Below are positions 24,396 to 32,704 of a DNA stretch of 49,908 bases, in pieces (position 1 is the stretch's first letter; every line of letters begins with the position of its first letter). Under the pieces are notes generated by a model. It was not told where the DNA came from. It did not search any database and saw only the letters and a list, made by a program, of their open reading frames with translations. This stretch comes from Oscillospiraceae bacterium (GTDB taxonomy: Bacteria > Bacillota > Clostridia > Oscillospirales > Oscillospiraceae). The stretch covers positions 1 to 49,908 of the forward strand of contig CACWIS010000010.1 of assembly GCA_902761055.1 (NCBI GenBank). The letters are read 5' to 3'. Both the position numbers and the translations under genes were made by a program.

Positions 24396-27230
24396 ATGGC
24401 CGGAAAAACGGTCGTTCCGCTGTACGCCGCGGCAGACGAGGCCGCCGTACGGGACGTTCTGGGTGAACTGAAGAAAAAAGGCTTCCGCGTCAGGCAGAGC
24501 GCCGAGGCGAAGAAAAGCGAGGTTTTGCTTGTCTTCCTCTCCGCGGCCTTTGCCGCCGACGGGGCGGCGCAGGAGCGCTTCCTCGCGGCCGACAGCGCGG
24601 GAAGGGAGATCGTCCCGATCGATCTCGACGGCGCGCCGCAGCCGGAGCTGGTGCACGGCGCCCTCATGGCGCGCAACGCGATCACGGCCCAGGGACGCAC
24701 GGCGGAGGAAATCGCCGCGCGCGTCGCCACCGCGCCCGCCTTCGCCGAAAAGAAGCTCTCCGGGCCCTTGGGGCGCGTCCTGCTCGCCGCGGCGGCGCTG
24801 CTCGTGCTCGGCGCGGCGCTGTGGCTGTGGAAAAGCGCCCCGGCACGCGCGGAGAAGCGCGAGACGGCCGCGATCCTCGCCGCGGCGCAGGCGAAATACG
24901 GCCTGAGCGAGGAGGATCTCGCGGAGATCCAATACGTCTATTTCGTCGCCGACCGCTTTTATCACTACACCGGGGAAGACATGGAGGACTTCCGGTGGAA
25001 CTTCGCGAGCAACAGCATGGAAGACGACGGCATGCACTGGTACGACCCCAGCGACGGCCATCGGCTCGGGCTCACGAAGTACAGCGCGGAGGAGCTTGCG
25101 ATCCTCCGGATGATGCCGAAGCTCAAGGGCATCGATATGATCCTGGTCGACGCCGAGGCGCTGCCCGCTCTCAACGCGTCGACGACTCTGGAGTGGATCG
25201 AGCTGATCGACAGCTCGATCACGGATATCAGCGGCCTCGCCGGCAGCTCTCTGATAACGATCCACAGCTTCCGCTGCCCGATCGAGGACTACTCCGTGCT
25301 GACGGACTGCGAGCAGCTGACCTACGCGACGATGGAGTTCGACTTCCTCGAAAAGGCCGACCTCTCCGGCTTCTCGCCCCCGGCGCTGGCAGAGGCGCGC
25401 TTTGGTTACGGCCGCGCGCCGCTGGAGCTGGATCTCTCGGGGCTGAAGGACTGCGCGGCGCTCGAGACGCTGACGGTCGAGTGTCTGCCCTGCGGGACGC
25501 CGGACGAGCGCTATCCTCTGGTGGACGATCTGGGCTTCCTGACCGGCTTGACAAATCTGAAGGACCTGACGCTCAACGACCTGGCTTATCTGACGGACGC
25601 CTCGGCGCTCGGGACGCTGCCGGCGCTCGAAACGCTGACGATCAGCGAATGCCGGCAGATCACGGAGCTCTCCGCGCTCGCGAACGCCTCCGCGCTGCGG
25701 GAAGTCAGGATCGAGAACTGCGATGCGATCCGCGACTTCTCGCCGCTGGGGAGCTGCCGCGCGCTGGAAAAGCTGAGCCTTCATTCGGACGCGCTGCGCG
25801 ACGCCTCCTTCCTCTCCGGCCTGCCGGAGCTGCGGGACGTCGATCTCCGCTTCCGGCAGCTGCCGAACGTGGACTTTCTCGCGGATATCGCCGCGGGCGG
25901 GGGACTGCGGCTCGAGCTCTCCGGCGACGTGACGGACTTCTCCGGCCTCGCGGAGAGGGAGCGCTACGACTACCTGTTCCTCGCGCCGAGCGGCGGCTCG
26001 GCGGACGCGGCGCTGGCGTATCTGCGGGACGCGACGGTCGATCATCTGCGCGTCGACGGCTGCCGCATCGACGATCTCGCCGCCTTCCCACAGGTGACGG
26101 ACGCGCTCGAGCTCTGGTACTGCGAGCTCGGCGATCTCTCCACGCTGCCGGCGTGGCCGGTCAAGGACGTGAACCTGGTAGGGCTCCCGACGCTGACGAG
26201 CCTCGACGGGCTCGAGCATCTGCCGATCCTGCAGAAGGGCGGCGGGCTGATGCTGGGCGTGCGGGGCTGTCCGCACCTGCGGGACTGGAGCGCGCTGGAG
26301 GGGCGGACCCTCAAGACCCTGAAGCTGGCGGATCTCGCCGCGCTGCCCGAGCTCGGGAGCATCGAATTCGCTTTTCTGAGCCTTGAACGCTGCGAGGCGC
26401 TGAGGGACCTGCATTTCCTCGACGCCAAGCCGGCGGGCTGGAAATACCGTGAGATCAGCCTGCTCGGACAGGACGCGCTGCGCGACCTCTCGCCGCTGCG
26501 GCGGGTGAAGGGAAACCATCTGATCGTCGGGCCGGAGCTGGCCGACCAGGCGCGGGAGCTCTTCGAGAGCGGCGCCGTGGAGAAGTACGAGATCTCCTAT
26601 CCCGAGGGGATCTGGCATTTCAACGAAGAGGACGTCACGCTGCTGGATATCGGCGAGCTTGACACGCTCTCGCCCTCGCTGCTCGGGCGCGTGCGGGAGC
26701 TCTGTCTCGTGGGAGACCGTGTCGTCGACCTCGCGCGCAGTGAGCTGTTCAAAGACGACGGCTCCGTCGTCCTGCGCGACCGCGACGGCGGCGAGGAAAC
26801 GGCGCTCACGCCGGAGGACGGTCTCACAGACCTCTCGGCGCTCACGCCGCTGACGGGACTGCGGCGGCTGACGCTTTGGGATCAGCCGCTCGGAACGCTC
26901 GAGGGCGTTCAGGCCCTCGGCGAGCTCGAGACGCTCGAGCTCCGCGGCTGCCCGGCGCTGACGGACGCCTCGGCGGCCTTCACGCTGCAGGGCCTGCGGG
27001 AGCTGCGGCTGCGGAGCTGCCCGCTCGCCTCGGTCCGGGGCGTGCGGAACCTCACGGAGCTCGAAGAGCTCGACCTGGCCGGCACCGGCGTGGACGATCT
27101 CTCGCCGCTGCTCGGGATGGAGAAGCTGCGGCGCGTGACGGTCTCGTCCGATATGACGGCGGCCGCCGCGAGCCTGGAGGGATCGGAATACGGCTTTGAG
27201 CTGATCATCGAAGGAGAAGGACATGAGTAA
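24396..27230 (+). CDS. Large TIR-like-TM-LRR protein, paralogue B
   Basis: A 944-residue homologue of the preceding protein. The N-terminal TIR-like region (TVVPLYAAADEAAVRDVL, EVLLVFLSAAF, IVPIDLDGAPQPELVHGALM) aligns almost without gaps and likewise lacks catalytic residues. A membrane helix is at about 125-145. The LRR array includes LTNLKDLTLNDLAYLTDASAL, LPALETLTISECRQITELSAL and, near the end, LEELDLAGTGVDDLSPLLGME. The recognition part is shorter and has diverged more than the N-terminus. TTGGAGG precedes ATG 24396 and its stop overlaps the HD-RyR gene by 8 bases, so all are one transcript. Confidence 0.75.
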   Translation: MAGKTVVPLYAAADEAAVRDVLGELKKKGFRVRQSAEAKKSEVLLVFLSAAFAADGAAQERFLAADSAGREIVPIDLDGAPQPELVHGALMARNAITAQGRTAEEIAARVATAPAFAEKKLSGPLGRVLLAAAALLVLGAALWLWKSAPARAEKRETAAILAAAQAKYGLSEEDLAEIQYVYFVADRFYHYTGEDMEDFRWNFASNSMEDDGMHWYDPSDGHRLGLTKYSAEELAILRMMPKLKGIDMILVDAEALPALNASTTLEWIELIDSSITDISGLAGSSLITIHSFRCPIEDYSVLTDCEQLTYATMEFDFLEKADLSGFSPPALAEARFGYGRAPLELDLSGLKDCAALETLTVECLPCGTPDERYPLVDDLGFLTGLTNLKDLTLNDLAYLTDASALGTLPALETLTISECRQITELSALANASALREVRIENCDAIRDFSPLGSCRALEKLSLHSDALRDASFLSGLPELRDVDLRFRQLPNVDFLADIAAGGGLRLELSGDVTDFSGLAERERYDYLFLAPSGGSADAALAYLRDATVDHLRVDGCRIDDLAAFPQVTDALELWYCELGDLSTLPAWPVKDVNLVGLPTLTSLDGLEHLPILQKGGGLMLGVRGCPHLRDWSALEGRTLKTLKLADLAALPELGSIEFAFLSLERCEALRDLHFLDAKPAGWKYREISLLGQDALRDLSPLRRVKGNHLIVGPELADQARELFESGAVEKYEISYPEGIWHFNEEDVTLLDIGELDTLSPSLLGRVRELCLVGDRVVDLARSELFKDDGSVVLRDRDGGEETALTPEDGLTDLSALTPLTGLRRLTLWDQPLGTLEGVQALGELETLELRGCPALTDASAAFTLQGLRELRLRSCPLASVRGVRNLTELEELDLAGTGVDDLSPLLGMEKLRRVTVSSDMTAAAASLEGSEYGFELIIEGEGHE

Positions 27231-28953
27231 TCTCTCACAGTTTACCGGGCGCTTTTTCGCCGAGCTGGAGCTGCGCGAGGACAAGGAGAACGGCCACAGC
27301 TACCGCTCCTATCTCGCCGCGGCGGCGCAGGCCTTTCTGGAGGACGAGACGCCGGAGAACGCCTTTGCGGTCTACCGCAGCTTTTTCGACAGCTACCGCA
27401 TCACGCTCGGCGAAGGGAAGGATCCCTTCCTCGATCTGGTGGATCTGCTGCGCAATTACGAGAACACGGCGGCCACGCTGATCGACAAGCAGCGCGACCA
27501 CTTCATCCACTCGGTCAACGTCTTCCTCACGGGCCTCGCGATCTGGGAGCGGAATCCCCGCTTCCGCGCGGCCTTCGACGCCGCGATCCCCGAAAAGGGC
27601 TTCGAGGCGGCGCTGGAGACGCGCTATGAAGAGTTCTTCTTCCGCTGGGGCCTCGCCGCGCTGTTCCACGACGTGGGCTATCCCGTCGAGATCGTCGGCC
27701 ATCAGATCAACCGCTTCATCCGCATGATCGCCGACGCGGACGGCGACGAGGTGACGGTCAGGGCGCAGATCCGCTACGAGAACTTCGCGGAGCTCAACCA
27801 CATCCGCGAGATCGTGCCCAAGCGCAGCTTCACAAAGGCCTATTACGACGCCTATGAGAGCTGCTGCTACGTCGATCTGCTCACGCCGCTGGATCTGATC
27901 GCGCACCGCATCCACCGCTGCTTCGCGACCGATCTCGAACAGACCAAGGACGCGCTCGACCGCTTCGTCGACGACATGGCCGCCTCCGGCTTCATCGACC
28001 ACGGCTATTACAGCGCGCTCATCGTGCTCAAGTGGTACGGCTACGCCCTGCAGCTCGCCGAAGGCGATCCCCGCCGCTTTTACTGGCCGGTGGTCGACAG
28101 CGCGACGGCGATCTTCCTGCACAACTACTACCGCAACGTTCTGCTCAAGCCGCCCTTCGCGCTCGGGCCGATGCGCGCCGCGGACGATCCGATCGCCTTC
28201 CTGCTGATCCTCTGCGACGAGCTGCAGGAGTGGCACCGCGAGGCGCACGGCATCCTCACGCGCCGCTTCACGCTCGCGGACACCGTCAACCTTTCGCTGC
28301 GCGAGGATTATTTCGCCGCGACCTATGTGACGCGCCGCGGCAGCCTGCCGGACGACTTCTGCGCCGAGAAAAAGGCGCTGCTGCGCAAGGTCCTCGCCGT
28401 CGAGGAGATCTTTCCCCTCGGCCTGGACGTGGACGCCGAGTCGCTCGAGGCGCTCGACGCGCTGCGCCCGCAGCTCGAACGCTTCTCTCCGCGCCCGCTT
28501 CCGGAGGAGCTGGAGCTGCTGGCCATCGCGATCCATGCGCGCTACAACGAAAAGCAGCTCGCAGACCATCCCGACAGGCCGCTGGAGTATCCGGATTTCT
28601 CGGCCCTGCCGGACGACCTGAAATACAGCAATCTCCGCCAGGCGCAGAGCATCTACGACAAGCTCGAGCTGATCGGCTGCACGCTGCGTCCCAAGGGACG
28701 CAGGGGTGCGATCACGGTCTTCAGCGACGAGCAGATCGAGCTCATGGCAGCCTTCGAGCACGAGCAGTGGATGAGGGAGCGGCTCTCGCGGGGCTGGCGC
28801 AAGGGCAGACGCAGCGCCGACGACAAACGTTCGCCCTACCTGCTGCCCTATGAGGAGCTGCCGGAGGAGATCCGGGAATATGACCGCGACGCCGTGCGCA
28901 GCATCCCTGTGCTGGCCGAGCAGATCGGAATGGCCGTCTATGAAAAATCTTGA
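27223..28953 (+). CDS. HD-domain protein with a C-terminal RyR domain
   Basis: A 576-residue soluble protein. The HD phosphohydrolase region shows a first His (RDHFIHSVNVF, about H96), the paired H149-D150 in LAALFHDVGYPVEI, and later helices with HRIHRCF and a possible last Asp in IDHGYYSALI. From about residue 440 comes the RyR-type segment: KYSNLRQAQSIYDKLELIGC, then AFEHEQWMRERLSRGWRKG and PYLLPYEELPEEIREYDRDAV. This matches the prokaryotic RyR domain, which has been predicted to bind nucleotide-derived ligands. HD enzymes hydrolyse nucleotides or phosphoesters, so the protein could make, degrade or sense a signal from the TIR protein. It overlaps both neighbouring genes. Confidence 0.82.
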   Translation: MSNLSQFTGRFFAELELREDKENGHSYRSYLAAAAQAFLEDETPENAFAVYRSFFDSYRITLGEGKDPFLDLVDLLRNYENTAATLIDKQRDHFIHSVNVFLTGLAIWERNPRFRAAFDAAIPEKGFEAALETRYEEFFFRWGLAALFHDVGYPVEIVGHQINRFIRMIADADGDEVTVRAQIRYENFAELNHIREIVPKRSFTKAYYDAYESCCYVDLLTPLDLIAHRIHRCFATDLEQTKDALDRFVDDMAASGFIDHGYYSALIVLKWYGYALQLAEGDPRRFYWPVVDSATAIFLHNYYRNVLLKPPFALGPMRAADDPIAFLLILCDELQEWHREAHGILTRRFTLADTVNLSLREDYFAATYVTRRGSLPDDFCAEKKALLRKVLAVEEIFPLGLDVDAESLEALDALRPQLERFSPRPLPEELELLAIAIHARYNEKQLADHPDRPLEYPDFSALPDDLKYSNLRQAQSIYDKLELIGCTLRPKGRRGAITVFSDEQIELMAAFEHEQWMRERLSRGWRKGRRSADDKRSPYLLPYEELPEEIREYDRDAVRSIPVLAEQIGMAVYEKS

Positions 28954-30541
28954 AGCGATCCCCATCGTCGTCGGCGTCAGCGGACACCGCGCGATCGATG
29001 AGCGGGACTGCGCCGCGCTCCGCGCGGCCGTGAAAGAACAGCTCGAGGCGCTGCGCGAACGCTGTCCGCATTCGCCGCTCGTCATGTTCTCGAGCCTTGC
29101 GGCGGGCGGCGATCTGCTCTGCGCCGACGCGGCGGAGGAGCTGGGGATCCCCCTGTGCGCCGTGCTGCCGCTGGAGCGCGAGGACTATGAAAAGGACTTC
29201 ACGCCCGAAGCGCGCGAGCGCTTTGCGCACCATCTTGCGCGCGCGGAGCGCGTCTTCACCGCCCCCGCGACCGAGAGCGTCCCGCCCGAGCCAGACCGGG
29301 ATTTCCGCTATCGTCAGGCGGGCATCTACATCTCGGCGCACAGCCATGTGCTGCTCGCGCTCTGGGACGGCGCCGGGAGCGAGCCGCCGCACTGCGGCAC
29401 GGCCGCGGCGGTGGATTTCTCGCTGCGCGGCGCGTACAGCCCACCCGAAGGGCTCCCGCTGCGCAGCGACAGCAACGAAGCGGTGATCCATATTTTCACG
29501 CCCCGCGGCGCGCAGCGCGGCGAGGCGGCGGGCGCGGTACATATCCTGGGCAACCGCGAGGCGCTGCGCGATACGCTCGAAAAGACCGACGAATTCAACC
29601 GCCTGGCGGCGGAGACGGACACAGGCGGGCGGAGGCTGCTGCCCGACGACGCCGCGCGCGGCGGGGCGGCGGAGCGCATGGAGCGGCTCTATCTCATCGC
29701 CGACGCGCTCAGCTCCCGCTATGCCGCGCTCTACCGGCGCATCCTGGCGTATCTCGCCGCGGCGAGCACGGTGCTGACGCTCGCTTTCCTGCTCTATGAC
29801 GAGGCGGAGGCGATCTGGATGATCCTCGTGTGCGGCGCGATGCTGCTCGCCGCCTATCTCGCGCAGCGCGCGGCGCGGCGCACGGCCTGCCACCGGCGAT
29901 ACATCGACTACCGCGTGCTGGCGGAGTGCCTGCGCGTGCAGGCCTTCCTGCGCTATGCGGGCAGCGGCATCGAGACGGCGGAGCTGATGACCTGGACGCA
30001 GCAGGAGGAGACCGGCTGGATCATGGATGCGCTCTGCGCCCTGTCCGCCGACCGCGAGGAGAGCGCGGCGCGCGATATCCGCCGCTGCTGGGTCGAGGAT
30101 CAGCGGGACTACCACGCGCGCGCCGAAAAAAAGGCGGGGCACAGCGCGGAGCTGAGCGAGAAGATCGTGCGCAGCGCGCTGGGCGTGAGCATCACACTGT
30201 ATTTCGCCGCGCTGCTCTTTGAGCTGCTCTGCGGCGGCTCGCTGCTGCCGGCCGCGCTGTACATCGGCGATCCGGAGAGCTACCGCACGGCGCTGAAGAT
30301 CATCCTCGGCGGCATCTCGGCGTCGACGCTGTTCATCGCAAACTATTACGGCAAGCTCTCCTTGCCGCGCATCCTCTCCGACCACGGGAAGATGCGGCGC
30401 TTTTACGAAAAAATGTCCGCCCAGCTCCTGCTGCGCGGACAGACGGAGGAACTCCTGCGCACGCTCGCGCGCGAGGAGCTGATCGAAAACGGCGACTGGT
30501 GCTCCTATCAGCGCGACAACACGCCGGACCTCAGCTTTTAG
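28940..30541 (+). CDS. SLOG-like protein with four membrane helices, candidate membrane effector
   Basis: A 533-residue last gene of the operon. Residues 8-160 have a SLOG/Rossmann nucleotide-binding pattern (IVVGVSGHR, VMFSSLAAGGDLLCADAAEELG, YISAHSHVLLALWDG, CGTAAAV). Four membrane helices follow at about 268-286, 292-310, 412-432 and 450-470, with a soluble helical stretch between the two pairs and a C-terminal tail ending NGDWCSYQRDNTPDL. This resembles SLATT-type membrane domains found with SLOG in conflict systems, proposed to disrupt membranes once a nucleotide signal is bound. The ATG lies 14 bases inside the HD-RyR gene with no strong ribosome site, so translation is probably coupled. 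A terminator follows. Confidence 0.78.
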   Translation: MKNLEAIPIVVGVSGHRAIDERDCAALRAAVKEQLEALRERCPHSPLVMFSSLAAGGDLLCADAAEELGIPLCAVLPLEREDYEKDFTPEARERFAHHLARAERVFTAPATESVPPEPDRDFRYRQAGIYISAHSHVLLALWDGAGSEPPHCGTAAAVDFSLRGAYSPPEGLPLRSDSNEAVIHIFTPRGAQRGEAAGAVHILGNREALRDTLEKTDEFNRLAAETDTGGRRLLPDDAARGGAAERMERLYLIADALSSRYAALYRRILAYLAAASTVLTLAFLLYDEAEAIWMILVCGAMLLAAYLAQRAARRTACHRRYIDYRVLAECLRVQAFLRYAGSGIETAELMTWTQQEETGWIMDALCALSADREESAARDIRRCWVEDQRDYHARAEKKAGHSAELSEKIVRSALGVSITLYFAALLFELLCGGSLLPAALYIGDPESYRTALKIILGGISASTLFIANYYGKLSLPRILSDHGKMRRFYEKMSAQLLLRGQTEELLRTLAREELIENGDWCSYQRDNTPDLSF

Positions 30542-30557
30542 CGCCGGAACGGCAACC

Positions 30558-30587
30558 CCCCCGGGCTTTCCGAAGCCCGGGGGTTTT
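30558..30587 (+). terminator. Terminator of the TIR-LRR operon
   Basis: An 11-bp GC-rich stem (30558-30568 with 30573-30583), TCCG loop and four T. It ends the six-gene operon before the convergent nitroreductase gene. Confidence 0.9.
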
Positions 30588-30620
30588 GCCTGTTTGTTCG
30601 GGGAGATGAGCAGCGAGGCG

Positions 30621-31436
30621 TTATTCGGGGAGATAGCCGGCGATGTATTCCGTGTTGGCCGGCGCGGGGATGCCGGGATCGGCGGTCGAGAAGCGCAGCG
30701 GAAGACCGCGCTCCAGCGCGCAGAGCGCAAAGTGGCAGATCGCGATGCCGAGATCGACCTTCTGCAGGTCGCCCGCCGCGGCGCTGACATAGCCGGCGGC
30801 GTGTTTGCAGTAGAAATGCACGCTCCCGCCGTCCTTCACGATGCGCCAGGGCTGACGGTTCACGGCCGAAGGGGCGAGCAGCGCGGCGCGCAGCGGCTCG
30901 GCATAGGCGCCAGCCTCCGTCTCGTTCAGCGGCCGGGAAAAATCGCCGTCGAAGCAGAGCGCGGAGAAGTCCTCGCGCCAGTCGGCCCTGACGCCCCGGC
31001 GCATCACGATCTCGCGCAGGCTCATTTTGGCCGCCGGGCGGCCGATCGGGCTGACGCAGGGCATGCGCTCGCCGCTCTGCAGCTCCATCGCGCGTCCGAA
31101 GACGGCGCGGTCCATCGTCCCGCCGATCCAGGTCGTGCCGAGACCGAGCGACTGGGCATAGAGCACCAGCGTTTCAAAGGAATAGCCGAAGGCCTCCTCC
31201 ATGTGAGGCGCGGCTTTGATCTTCGCGCCGAGATACCAGCGCTCGCCGGTGATCACGGGGCTGGAGAGCTTATGCTCCGCCGCGTCCAGCAGCCGGAATT
31301 CCACCGGAAGGCCCCAGGGATTTTCGATCGCCGCGGCGAAGGCCAGCAGCTTTTCCCGCTCCTCCGCGCCGATCCCGCCGCCGTCAAAGCTCCGCACGCT
31401 GCGCCGCGCGCGGGCGAGTTCCAGGATGTGTTCCAA
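30621..31436 (-). CDS. Nitroreductase family protein (TM1586-like)
   Basis: A 271-residue FMN-dependent nitroreductase-fold protein. Typical elements are RRSVRSFDGGGI near the N-terminus (FMN phosphate contact), YSFETLVLYAQSLGLGTTWIGG, LLAPSAVNRQPWRI and LQKVDLGIAICHFAL. The long two-part arrangement fits the TM1586-like subfamily rather than the short NfsB type. It would reduce a nitro, quinone or similar substrate with NAD(P)H; the substrate is unknown. The start is TTG 31436 with AAAAGGG just upstream. The gene is divergent from msrA, and the two promoters overlap at their -10 elements. Confidence 0.85.
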   Translation of the reverse strand: MEHILELARARRSVRSFDGGGIGAEEREKLLAFAAAIENPWGLPVEFRLLDAAEHKLSSPVITGERWYLGAKIKAAPHMEEAFGYSFETLVLYAQSLGLGTTWIGGTMDRAVFGRAMELQSGERMPCVSPIGRPAAKMSLREIVMRRGVRADWREDFSALCFDGDFSRPLNETEAGAYAEPLRAALLAPSAVNRQPWRIVKDGGSVHFYCKHAAGYVSAAAGDLQKVDLGIAICHFALCALERGLPLRFSTADPGIPAPANTEYIAGYLPE

Positions 31437-31459
31437 GTCCCTTTTCGCTCCTTTCGCTG

Positions 31460-31488
31460 TTTACAAACGGGCCTGTCTTTGGTATGAT
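31460..31488 (+). promoter_or_regulatory. Promoter of the msrA-hydrolase-SDR operon
   Basis: TTTACA (31460-31465) and TATGAT (31483-31488) are 17 bases apart, and msrA starts at 31539. The -10 overlaps that of the opposing nitroreductase promoter. Confidence 0.72.
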
Positions 31489-31515
31489 TTTAGCGGAATA
31501 CCGTGTCAAAGTCAA
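31487..31515 (-). promoter_or_regulatory. Promoter of the nitroreductase gene
   Basis: On the minus strand TTGACT (31515-31510) and TAAAAT (31492-31487) are 17 bases apart. The -10 shares bases 31487-31488 with the msrA promoter, so the two probably cannot be bound by polymerase at once. Confidence 0.65.
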
Positions 31516-31538
31516 TCACAGGAAGGAAGTGCGGAAGG

Positions 31539-32033
31539 ATGAAAACGATCTGCCTCGCGGGCGGCTGCTTCTGGGGACTGCAGAAGTTTTTTGACCAGTT
31601 CGGCGGCGTCGTGCGCACGGAGGTCGGCTACGCCAACGGCCCGGATCGCGCGCCGAGCTATCAGGAGGTCTGCCGCTCGAGCGGACACGCCGAGACGGTG
31701 CTCGTCGAGTATGACGAGAAGCGCATGGATCTGGAGAAGCTGCTGGATTACTATTTCATGGTCATCGACCCGCTGAGCTGCAACCGCCAGGGCATGGACA
31801 TGGGCGTGCAGTACCGCACGGGCGTGTTCTACACCGACGAGGGCGACCTGCCGCTCATCCGCGCGGTGTTCGCGCGCGAGACGGAAAAGGCGGGGCGGGA
31901 GCTCGCCGTGCTGTGCGAGCCGCTGCGCAATTTCTTCCCCGCCGAGGAATACCATCAGAAATATCTTGAAAAGAATCCGGGCGGCTACTGCCACATCCCG
32001 CCGAGATTCTACGAACTGGGGGACAGAACATGA
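31539..32033 (+). CDS. msrA: Peptide-methionine (S)-S-oxide reductase
   Basis: A 164-residue MsrA. The catalytic motif GGCFWG (C10) is near the N-terminus, followed by the usual GYANG, SGHAETV and DPLSCNRQGMDMGVQYRTGVF segments. It reduces methionine S-sulfoxide in proteins or free, using thioredoxin. EEYHQKYLEKNPGGYC near the end is also typical and supplies a possible resolving Cys. ATG 31539 is preceded by GGAAGGAAG; the earlier in-frame start at 31503 lies too near the promoter. It is first in a three-gene operon whose members overlap by ATGA. Confidence 0.95.
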   Translation: MKTICLAGGCFWGLQKFFDQFGGVVRTEVGYANGPDRAPSYQEVCRSSGHAETVLVEYDEKRMDLEKLLDYYFMVIDPLSCNRQGMDMGVQYRTGVFYTDEGDLPLIRAVFARETEKAGRELAVLCEPLRNFFPAEEYHQKYLEKNPGGYCHIPPRFYELGDRT

Positions 32034-32704
32034 TCGCGAAGATCAACGGCATCGATCTGTATTACGAAAAAAACGGCGGGGGACGCCCCCTCGTCATGGT
32101 CCACGGAAACGGCGAGGATCACACGATCTTCGACGAGGCCGTGCGCGAGCTGCGGAGCGAGTATTGCTGCTACTGCGTCGATTCGCGCTGCCACGGCAGG
32201 AGCAGCGACACCGCGGAGCTGCACTACCGCGACATGGCCGCGGACATGATCGCCTTCCTCGAGGCGCTCGATCTGCGCGACGTGATCTTCTACGGCTTCT
32301 CCGACGGAGGGATCATCGGGCTGATGGCGGCGGCGCGCTCCGAGCGCATCACGACGCTGATCGTCAGCGGCGCGAACACCTCCCCGAAGGCCGTGAAATG
32401 GTGGCTGCGTCCGCTCATCGCGGCCGGGAAGCTCGTCACGAAGGACAAGAAGCTCAAGCTGATGCTCGACGAGCCCGACATCGACGACGCCGAGCTCGGA
32501 GGGATCCGGGCCAGCACGCTCGTGCTCGCGGGCAGCCGCGATCTGATCCCGGAGAAGGAGACGCGGCATATCGCCGCCGCCGTCCCCGGCGCGGAGCTGC
32601 AGATCCTCAAGGGAGAGGACCACGGCTCGTACATCGTGCACAGCACGAAGATCGCCGGGCTGATCCGGGGCTTCGCCCGCACGACAAAGGAGGGAAAGGC
32701 ATGA
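32030..32704 (+). CDS. Alpha/beta-fold hydrolase
   Basis: A 224-residue protein with a complete catalytic triad pattern: nucleophile S91 in GFSDGG, acid D171 in AGSRDLI and H198 in EDHGSY. The oxyanion-loop motif HGNGED lies near residue 25. The cap region is very short. The substrate (ester, amide or lactone) cannot be inferred. Its ATG overlaps the msrA stop and its stop overlaps the SDR start, both as ATGA, so the three genes form a tight operon. Confidence 0.88.
   Translation: MIAKINGIDLYYEKNGGGRPLVMVHGNGEDHTIFDEAVRELRSEYCCYCVDSRCHGRSSDTAELHYRDMAADMIAFLEALDLRDVIFYGFSDGGIIGLMAAARSERITTLIVSGANTSPKAVKWWLRPLIAAGKLVTKDKKLKLMLDEPDIDDAELGGIRASTLVLAGSRDLIPEKETRHIAAAVPGAELQILKGEDHGSYIVHSTKIAGLIRGFARTTKEGKA

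Noticed and set aside
21012-27284. A 2090-codon open frame on the minus strand opposite the large LRR genes
   Set aside because: Codon-bias shadow of GC-rich repeated coding sequence; its product is low-complexity Arg/Ala/Glu text with no domain, and the plus strand carries clear LRR proteins with ribosome sites.
19198-30541. The TIR operon as part of the integrative element
   Set aside because: It is over 7 kb from the integrase end, on the far side of the tRNA, and has host-like GC and codon choice; no mobility gene flanks it.
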